From the NCBI GenBank assembly GCA_946534745.1, contig CAMNDA010000289.1, forward strand, positions 1 to 6,902: a stretch of DNA of 6,902 nt, read 5' to 3'. The stretch's first letter is position 1; each line of letters opens with the position of its first letter. Of the stretch, positions 1-4,206 are shown piece by piece. The notes below the pieces were generated by a model. It was not told the origin of the DNA. It was given only the letters and a program-made list of their open reading frames with translations, and did no database searches. Origin of the DNA: an uncultured Verrucomicrobiota bacterium. Its GTDB lineage: Bacteria > Verrucomicrobiota > Kiritimatiellia > RFP12 > UBA3636. The position numbers and the translations under genes are program-made.

Positions 1-547
1 CGGGGAGCCGCTCCGCGCGCCGGTCGGGCTCCGTCCCGAGCGCGTCCTGCATCAGCAGCGTGCAGAGCGAGGCGAGCCCCTCGTTCGCGCGGAGGTCGCG
101 GATCGGGTCGTCCTCCGACGAGACCGCGGCCCAGACCTCCTCCCACGCGCGCCGGTAGCGCTCCGGCGACGTCGCGCGCAGGACCGGCCCGCCGGCGCGC
201 TCCCGCCACCTCTCGCCGAACGCCGCCGCGCCGGGTCCGTCGAAGTGGATCCACTTGAGCCGCCAAGGCGGCTCGCCCGTCGCGTGCCCGCACCCGCGGC
301 GGCAGTCCAGCAGCGCGCACTCCCCGGCGCGCAGCGGGCGCTCCTCGGCGCCTTCGCGGACCACGCCCTCGCCCCACTCGGCGAGCAGGAAGAGCAGCGA
401 CGGGAATCCCGCGCGCCGGCTCGTCATCGGACGTGACGGAGCGAGCTCGCCGATCTCCTGCACGTGGAGGAGAGACGATCGTGCAAAACCGTCCGGTGTG
501 CAGAGCCGCCGCCGGGGGGCGGACTCCTCATTCTGCGCACGTTTCAT
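1..547 (-). CDS. AraC-family transcriptional regulator, N-terminal sensor part (cut by left edge)
   Basis: Reading the minus strand from the ATG at 547 gives 182 residues without a stop to the window edge. Residues about 48-105 look like the cupin-type ligand-binding domain of AraC regulators: a hydrophobic strand with FLLAEWGEG (53-61), then LRAGECALLD (72-81), and the hallmark WIHFDG (99-104), which in this family closes the beta barrel. A helical stretch rich in Trp, Arg and Glu follows (about 107-170), as expected for the linker and dimerisation helices. The C-terminal double helix-turn-helix should lie to the left of the window and is not seen. AraC proteins of this layout usually sense a sugar or glycan product and activate nearby genes; the ligand here is unknown. 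The gene is divergent from fcl. No Shine-Dalgarno motif precedes the start. Residues 1-40 do not resemble the domain, so the true start could be further in, for example the ATG for Met41. Confidence 0.82.
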   Translation of the reverse strand, partial: MKRAQNEESAPRRRLCTPDGFARSSLLHVQEIGELAPSRPMTSRRAGFPSLLFLLAEWGEGVVREGAEERPLRAGECALLDCRRGCGHATGEPPWRLKWIHFDGPGAAAFGERWRERAGGPVLRATSPERYRRAWEEVWAAVSSEDDPIRDLRANEGLASLCTLLMQDALGTEPDRRAERLP

Positions 548-558
548 GGGTCCATGCT

Positions 559-587
559 ATCATCGGCCCGCCCGGAAAGCAAGTCAA
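559..587 (-). promoter_or_regulatory. Candidate sigma70-type promoter for the araC-like gene
   Basis: On the minus strand TTGACT (587-582, five of six consensus bases) is followed after 17 bp by GATGAT (564-559, four of six). Transcription would begin around 552, only about five bases before the ATG at 547, giving a nearly leaderless transcript. The spacing is ideal but the -10 is weak; TAGCAT at 559-554 is an alternative -10 with poor spacing. Confidence 0.4.
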
Positions 588-638
588 AATCGTGCTAGAA
601 ACGGTCAACTCCGTCCCTTCCGTTCCCGCCGACCCCTC

Positions 639-647
639 TGCTAGACT
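639..647 (+). promoter_or_regulatory. Possible extended -10 element for fcl
   Basis: TGCTAGACT fits the extended -10 form TGnTATAAT, with four of six bases in TAGACT (642-647). No good -35 lies upstream; the best is TTCCGT at 618-623 with an 18-bp spacer. If used, transcription would start near 654 and give a leader of about 85 bases containing the GACCATC array. Weak evidence, based on the motif and position only. Confidence 0.27.
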
Positions 648-700
648 CCGCGCCCATCGCAACGCGCCATGTCGAATCCATGATGCCGCGCGCCACTTCT

Positions 701-741
701 GACCATCTGACCATCCGGACCATCGGATCATCCAGACCATG
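701..741 (+). repeat. GACCATC tandem array ending in the fcl start codon
   Basis: Five units lie head to tail: GACCATCT (701), GACCATCCG (709), GACCATCG (718), GATCATCCA (726) and GACCATGG (735). Unit length alternates between 8 and 9 bp. In the last unit the core GACCATC has become GACCATG, and this ATG (739-741) is the start codon of fcl. The same core forms the array before ugd. The tract has no purine-rich ribosome-binding motif. Confidence 0.85.
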
Positions 742-1680
742 GTACCAAACGCCAAAATCTACGTCGCCGGCCATCGCGGGATGGTCGGCTCCGCCATCAT
801 CCGCGCGCTGAAGCGCCGCGGCTTCGAGAACATCGTCGTCCGCTCGCACGCGGAGCTCGACCTGCGCGACCAGCGCGCCACGGACGCCTTCTTCGCGGAG
901 GAGAGGCCGGACTACGTCTTCCTCGCCGCGTCGAAGGTCGGCGGCATCGCGGCGAACGCCGCCGCGCCGGCGGACTTCCTCTACGACAACGCGATGCTGG
1001 AGATGAACGCGATCCACGCCGCGTGGAGGAACGGCTGCCGCAAGCTGCTCTTCCTCGGCTCGTCGTGCATCTACCCGAAGTTCGCGCCGCAGCCGATGCC
1101 GGAGTCCTGCCTGCTCACGAGCGCGCTCGAGCCGACGAACGAGGGCTACGCGCTCGCGAAGATCGCGGGCCTCAAGTACTGCGCCTACCTCAACCGCCAG
1201 CACGGCGCGGACTACGTCTCCGTGATGCCGACGAACCTCTACGGCCCGAACGACAACTACCACCCGGAGCACAGCCACGTCCTGCCCGCGCTGATCCGCC
1301 GCTTCCACGAGGCGAAGGAGGCGAAGGCGCCCTTCGTGACCTGCTGGGGCGACGGCTCGCCGCTGCGCGAGTTCCTCTACGTGGACGACCTGGCCGACCT
1401 CTGCCTCCTCGTGATGGAGCGCTACCACGGCGACGACCCGATCAACGCCGGCTCCGGGCGCGAGATCACGATCAAGGCGCTCTCCGAGCTCGTCGCGCGC
1501 ACCGTCGGCTACGAGGGCGAGATCCGCTGGGACCGCACCCGCCCGAACGGCACGCCGCGCAAGCTCCTCGACCTCTCCCGCTCCATCGCCCTCGGCTGGA
1601 GGCCGAAGACCTCCCTCGAGGACGGCCTCAAGCTCGCCTACAGGGACTTCCTCGAGAACCCGATGCGCGTGGAGAGATAA
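739..1680 (+). CDS. fcl: GDP-L-fucose synthase (GDP-4-keto-6-deoxy-mannose 3,5-epimerase/4-reductase)
   Basis: Cytoplasmic NADPH-dependent enzyme that epimerises GDP-4-keto-6-deoxy-D-mannose at C3 and C5 and reduces C4 to give GDP-L-fucose, the donor for fucosylated glycans. The 313 residues match the usual family length. The Rossmann fold begins with GHRGMVG (11-17); the catalytic set is present: Ser108-Ser109 in SSCIYP, Tyr137 and Lys141 in YALAK, and His180 in HSHVLPALIRRFH, which fits the catalytic His of the E. coli enzyme. GDGSPLREFLYVDD (204-217) and PNGTPRKLLD (269-278) are strongly family-typical. The start is fixed by an in-frame TGA at 700-702 with ATG 739 the only candidate after it; no Shine-Dalgarno motif is present. 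It is followed after 139 bp by ugd on the same strand, probably in one transcript. The usual partner gmd, which makes the substrate, is not in the window. Confidence 0.96.
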   Translation: MVPNAKIYVAGHRGMVGSAIIRALKRRGFENIVVRSHAELDLRDQRATDAFFAEERPDYVFLAASKVGGIAANAAAPADFLYDNAMLEMNAIHAAWRNGCRKLLFLGSSCIYPKFAPQPMPESCLLTSALEPTNEGYALAKIAGLKYCAYLNRQHGADYVSVMPTNLYGPNDNYHPEHSHVLPALIRRFHEAKEAKAPFVTCWGDGSPLREFLYVDDLADLCLLVMERYHGDDPINAGSGREITIKALSELVARTVGYEGEIRWDRTRPNGTPRKLLDLSRSIALGWRPKTSLEDGLKLAYRDFLENPMRVER

Positions 1681-1720
1681 TGCTGAATGCTGAGTGCTGA
1701 ATGCTGAATGCCGAGTTCCG
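1679..1720 (+). repeat. 7-bp tandem repeat AATGCTG at the fcl stop codon
   Basis: Six units of 7 bp begin inside the fcl TAA codon: AATGCTG, AATGCTG, AGTGCTG, AATGCTG, AATGCCG, AGTTCCG, decaying rightwards. Each of the first five carries ATG or GTG, so successive potential starts fall in successive frames (ATG 1680, ATG 1687, GTG 1694, ATG 1701, ATG 1708). The fcl stop and the first ATG overlap as TAATG. Base composition is clearly less GC-rich than in the neighbouring genes. Confidence 0.88.
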
Positions 1721-1733
1721 AACGATTCTCGTC

Positions 1734-1770
1734 TTCAACCATTCAACCATTCAACCTTTCAACTGTTCAC
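1734..1770 (+). repeat. 8-bp tandem repeat TTCAACCA
   Basis: Four units of 8 bp: TTCAACCA (1734), TTCAACCA (1742), TTCAACCT (1750) and TTCAACTG (1758), then a partial TTCAC. The tract is pyrimidine- and A-rich with almost no G, in sharp contrast to the GC-rich genes. It lies between the 7-bp and 9-bp tracts in the fcl-ugd spacer. Because 8 is not a multiple of 3, it is unlikely to be selected as protein sequence. Confidence 0.88.
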
Positions 1771-1788
1771 TTTCATCTTTGCGCTTTC

Positions 1789-1822
1789 AACCATCCCGAC
1801 CATCAGGACCATCCCGACCATG
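1789..1822 (+). repeat. 9-bp tandem repeat GACCATCNN ending in the ugd start codon
   Basis: Units are AACCATCCC (1789), GACCATCAG (1798), GACCATCCC (1807) and GACCATG (1816). As before fcl, the final unit changes C to G so that CATC becomes CATG, and this ATG (1820-1822) starts ugd. The first unit, AACCATC, could be a hybrid with the preceding TTCAACCA tract. No ribosome-binding motif is seen in or before it. Confidence 0.87.
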
Positions 1823-3214
1823 AAGACCGTCAAGACCCCGAAGAAGCTCACGAACATCCTGTGCATCGGCGCCGGCTACGTCGGCGGCCCCACGATGGCG
1901 ATGATCGCCAAGAAGTGCCCGGACCGCAAGGTCACGGTCGTTGACATCAACGCCGAGCGCATCGCCGCGTGGCAGTCCGACGCGCTCCCGTTCTACGAGC
2001 CCGGCCTCAAGGAGGTCGTCGCGGAGACGCTCGGGAGGAACCTCTTCTTTTCCACCGACATCCCCGCCGCGATCGCGGCGGCGGACGTCGTGTTCGTCGC
2101 GGTCAACACGCCCACCAAGACCTTCGGCCAGGGCGCCGGGCGCGCGGCCGACCTGCAGTACTGGGAGAAGACCGCGCACGAGATCCGCGAGTGCGCGACG
2201 CACGACCTGATCGTGGTCGAGAAGAGCACGCTCCCGGTCCGGACCGCGACGGCGATGAAGCGCGTGCTCGAGTCCGGCGGCGCGCACCGCTTCGAGGTGC
2301 TCTCCAACCCCGAGTTCCTCGCCGAGGGCACCGCGATCGCCGACCTCGAGAAGCCCGACCGCGTGCTCGTCGGCTCCGACGAGACCCCGACCGGCGCCGC
2401 CGCGCGCGAGGCGGTCGTCGACATCTACGCCGAGTGGGTGCCGCGCGACCGCATCCTCACCACCAACGTCTGGTCCTCCGAGCTCTCGAAGCTCGCCGCC
2501 AACGCCTTCCTCGCCCAGCGCATCTCGAGCGTGAACGCGCTCACGGAGCTGTGCGAGAAGACGGGCGCCGACGTCGACGAGGTCGCGCGCGCCATCGGCC
2601 GCGACTCGCGCATCGGGCCGAAGTTCCTCCGCGCCGGCGTGGGCTTCGGCGGCTCGTGCTTCAAGAAGGACATCCTCAACCTCGTCTACCTCTGCGAGCA
2701 GCGGGGCCTGACGGAGGCCGCGGCCTACTGGAACTCCGTCGTCGAGATGAACGAGCACCAGGAGACGCGCTTCGTCGCCGAGATGGTCCACGCGATGTTC
2801 AACACCGTCGCGGGCAAGCGGATCGCGATCCTCGGCTACGCGTTCAAGGCGGACACCTCCGACACGCGCGAGACGCCCGCGAAGGTCGTCGCGGACCTGC
2901 TCGCCGAGGAGCGCGCGCAGCTCGTCGTGTGCGACCCCTACGCGCTCCCGAACGCGCGGAAGGAGCTCGCGCGCCACGGCGACCTCGTCTCGTTCGAGGA
3001 GGATCCCTACACGGCCGTCGAGGGCGCGGACGCCGTCGCGGTCCTCACGGACTGGCGCCAGTTCCCGGAGCTCGACTGGGCGCGGATCTTCGCGAGGATG
3101 CGCAAGCCGGCCTTCGTCTTCGACGGCCGCAACTGCCTCGACCGCCGCGAGCTCTTCGAGCTCGGGTTCCACGTCCGCGCCATCGGCAAGGCGCCGCTCT
3201 CGCACTTCGCGTAG
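1820..3214 (+). CDS. ugd: UDP-glucose 6-dehydrogenase, animal-like type
   Basis: Oxidises UDP-glucose to UDP-glucuronate with two NAD+, in the cytoplasm, supplying glucuronate units and derived sugars for polysaccharides. The 464 residues hold an N-terminal Rossmann domain with GAGYVGGP (17-24) and the acidic VDIN (41-44), NTPTK (96-100), EKSTLPVR (134-141), then NPEFLAEGTAI (163-173), the SSELSKLAANAFLAQR helix (219-234), and the catalytic loop GFGGSCFKKD (275-284); a C-terminal nucleotide-binding domain starts near 333 (KRIAILGYAFK). Glu165, Lys224, Cys280 and Asp284 fit the catalytic residues of human UGDH with a constant offset of four. Similarity in remembered motifs is closer to animal enzymes than to the shorter E. 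coli type. ATG 1820 is chosen because the family begins just before this first strand; an upstream in-frame GTG at 1694 would add 42 residues made of repeat DNA. No Shine-Dalgarno motif is seen. It probably shares a transcript with fcl. Confidence 0.95.
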   Translation: MKTVKTPKKLTNILCIGAGYVGGPTMAMIAKKCPDRKVTVVDINAERIAAWQSDALPFYEPGLKEVVAETLGRNLFFSTDIPAAIAAADVVFVAVNTPTKTFGQGAGRAADLQYWEKTAHEIRECATHDLIVVEKSTLPVRTATAMKRVLESGGAHRFEVLSNPEFLAEGTAIADLEKPDRVLVGSDETPTGAAAREAVVDIYAEWVPRDRILTTNVWSSELSKLAANAFLAQRISSVNALTELCEKTGADVDEVARAIGRDSRIGPKFLRAGVGFGGSCFKKDILNLVYLCEQRGLTEAAAYWNSVVEMNEHQETRFVAEMVHAMFNTVAGKRIAILGYAFKADTSDTRETPAKVVADLLAEERAQLVVCDPYALPNARKELARHGDLVSFEEDPYTAVEGADAVAVLTDWRQFPELDWARIFARMRKPAFVFDGRNCLDRRELFELGFHVRAIGKAPLSHFA

Positions 3215-3230
3215 CGCCCGCGCCCCGGGT

Positions 3231-4133
3231 CTATGCGCCCGGACCGGCGGCGGCGGGGCCGGCCGGGGCGGGCGACGCGAAGCGGCGGTGGAGCGCCTTG
3301 TCGCCGTAGGGGTCGGAGGAATCGGCCAGTTCGGCGGGGGTGTAGCCGGACCGGACGCGAAGGAGGGCGATCGAGCGCGAGGCGGGATCGGCGGAGAAGT
3401 CGACGCGGAACATCCGCAGCGAGAGCGTGCCGCCCTCCGGCGTCCGCGCGACGCGCTTCCGGGAGCCGTCGAACGGGTCGAGCGAGAGCTGCAGGCGCGC
3501 GGTCGCGGCGAGGTCGGGACCCCGCCACGCGAGGATCTCGGCGGCCTGTTCGCGGAACGCCGCGGTCTCCGAGACGGTCCAGCGCTCCGTCGCCTGGCGC
3601 TCGACCCAGCCCGCTCGGGCGTCCGGGAAGGCGTCCGCCGCGGGGACGTAGGGCTTGAGGTCGAGGACGGGCGTGCCGTCCAGGAGGTCCGCCTCCGCGA
3701 CGCGGACGCGCAGCCCCTCGACGCCGAGGATCCGCACGCACGAAAGGCCGATGGGGTTCGGCCGGTAGGGCGAGCGCGTCGCGAAGACGCCGACGCGCTC
3801 CGGTCCCTCCGCCGGCGCGACGGGCGGACGCGCGGTGGGACGCCACGCGCCGGCGTTCCGGTCGAAGACGAAGAGCAGCCACGCGCGCCCGAAGCCCGCG
3901 AGGTCGCGCAGCGCGGTCTCGAAGTTGCGTCCGGGCGCGAACTCGACGACGCCCTCCGCGCCGCCCTCGAACGCGCCCTGCCGCGGCGCGTCGTACTTGC
4001 GCGCGGCGGCGCCGCGGAAGACGGCGACCGGACGGAAGCGCCACTCGTCGGCGCCTTCGCCGTCCCAGACGGCGCATCCGGTCTCGCACGGGCGGAAGGC
4101 CCCCTTCGCCGGCGTTGTGGCGGACGTGTTCAT
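3231..4133 (-). CDS. trmO: tRNA (adenine(37)-N6)-methyltransferase TrmO (TsaA/YaeB family)
   Basis: SAM-dependent enzyme that methylates N6-threonylcarbamoyladenosine at position 37 of tRNA-Thr, giving m6t6A and tuning decoding. The 300 residues contain the single-sheeted beta-barrel UPF0066 core at about 31-178: FRPVAVFR (33-40), KYDAPRQGAF (46-55), and the signature RVGVFATRSPYRPNPIGLS (113-131), then DLLDGTPVLDLKPYVP (149-164). The C-terminal domain ends with the family-typical DPYGDKALHRRF (274-285), followed by a low-complexity Ala/Pro/Gly tail. Compared with E. coli TrmO (about 235 residues) it has roughly 30 extra N-terminal residues and a longer C-terminal part. The start at 4133 is supported by a consensus -10 just upstream. 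It converges on ugd with a 16-bp gap and lies 73 bp downstream of the glycosidase-like gene on the same strand, but has its own promoter. Assignment to the family is secure; tRNA specificity is inferred. Confidence 0.93.
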   Translation of the reverse strand: MNTSATTPAKGAFRPCETGCAVWDGEGADEWRFRPVAVFRGAAARKYDAPRQGAFEGGAEGVVEFAPGRNFETALRDLAGFGRAWLLFVFDRNAGAWRPTARPPVAPAEGPERVGVFATRSPYRPNPIGLSCVRILGVEGLRVRVAEADLLDGTPVLDLKPYVPAADAFPDARAGWVERQATERWTVSETAAFREQAAEILAWRGPDLAATARLQLSLDPFDGSRKRVARTPEGGTLSLRMFRVDFSADPASRSIALLRVRSGYTPAELADSSDPYGDKALHRRFASPAPAGPAAAGPGA

Positions 4134-4141
4134 CGGCGCGG

Positions 4142-4170
4142 ATTATAGCGCTCGCGGAGGTGGAAGGAAA
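4142..4170 (-). promoter_or_regulatory. trmO promoter with consensus -10, likely leaderless
   Basis: The minus strand has a perfect TATAAT at 4147-4142, in very GC-rich surroundings, with only 8 bp between it and the trmO ATG at 4133. A poor -35, TTTCCT (4170-4165, three of six), sits at 17-bp spacing. Initiation about seven bases after the -10 would place the first nucleotide at or within one or two bases of the ATG, so the mRNA should be leaderless. No ribosome-binding motif exists in the gap, which fits this. Confidence 0.62.
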
Positions 4171-4206
4171 GCGGTTTCGCGCGGCGGCGCAAGGGTCGCG
4201 GGGGCG

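Larger units (their letters stand above)
548..738. other. Divergent intergenic region, araC-like gene / fcl
   Basis: This 191-bp spacer separates two divergent genes and is less GC-rich than its flanks near 577-610. It holds the candidate araC-like promoter, two copies of TGCTAGA (593-599 and 639-645, 46 bp apart), a loose 9-bp repetition (TCCGTCCCT, TCCGTTCCC, GCCGACCCC at 610-636) and the GACCATC array that ends in the fcl start codon. No convincing RNA gene or dyad operator was found by eye. An AraC-type activator often binds such a divergent region, but no site can be assigned here. Confidence 0.6.
1701..1823 (+). other. Possible 40-codon leader ORF coupled to ugd
   Basis: ATG 1701, in the fourth AATGCTG unit, opens a 40-residue frame across all three repeat tracts. 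Its stop TGA (1821-1823) overlaps the ugd start as ATGA, a geometry common in translational coupling. The predicted peptide is rich in Ser, Pro and Phe and resembles nothing I recognise; its ending (PSRPSGPSRP) simply reflects the 9-bp repeat. The other two forward frames also stay open across this stretch, so the frame could be a chance by-product of repeat composition. Coding status is doubtful. Confidence 0.17.

Noticed and set aside
245..644. Plus-strand frames across the araC-like gene and the divergent spacer
   Set aside because: They are Arg/Pro/Ala/Ser-rich shadows; the minus strand encodes the cupin region of a regulator with WIHFDG.
701..741. CRISPR-like array
   Set aside because: Units are 8-9 bp and directly abutting, with no spacers, so they are simple tandem repeats.
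595..1428. Minus-strand 277-codon frame across fcl
   Set aside because: Antisense shadow of fcl with no recognisable motif and biased Arg/Val content.
1694..1819. 42-residue N-terminal extension of ugd from GTG 1694
   Set aside because: It is encoded entirely by repeats of periods 7, 8 and 9, adds no family sequence, and the normal N-terminus of the enzyme falls right after ATG 1820.
1787..3205. Minus-strand 472-codon frame across ugd
   Set aside because: Antisense shadow of ugd; composition is Arg/Val/Asp/Leu-rich with no motif, while the plus strand is a clear dehydrogenase.
3215..3245. Possible terminator between ugd and trmO (CCGGG at 3225-3229 pairing with CCCGG at 3238-3242)
   Set aside because: Stem of only five pairs with an 8-base loop, no T-run on either strand, and it reaches into the trmO coding end; common by chance at this GC content.
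4148..4206. Possible terminator after the glycosidase-like gene
   Set aside because: Only short GCGC self-complementary pieces and no T-tract following; not distinguishable from GC-rich background.
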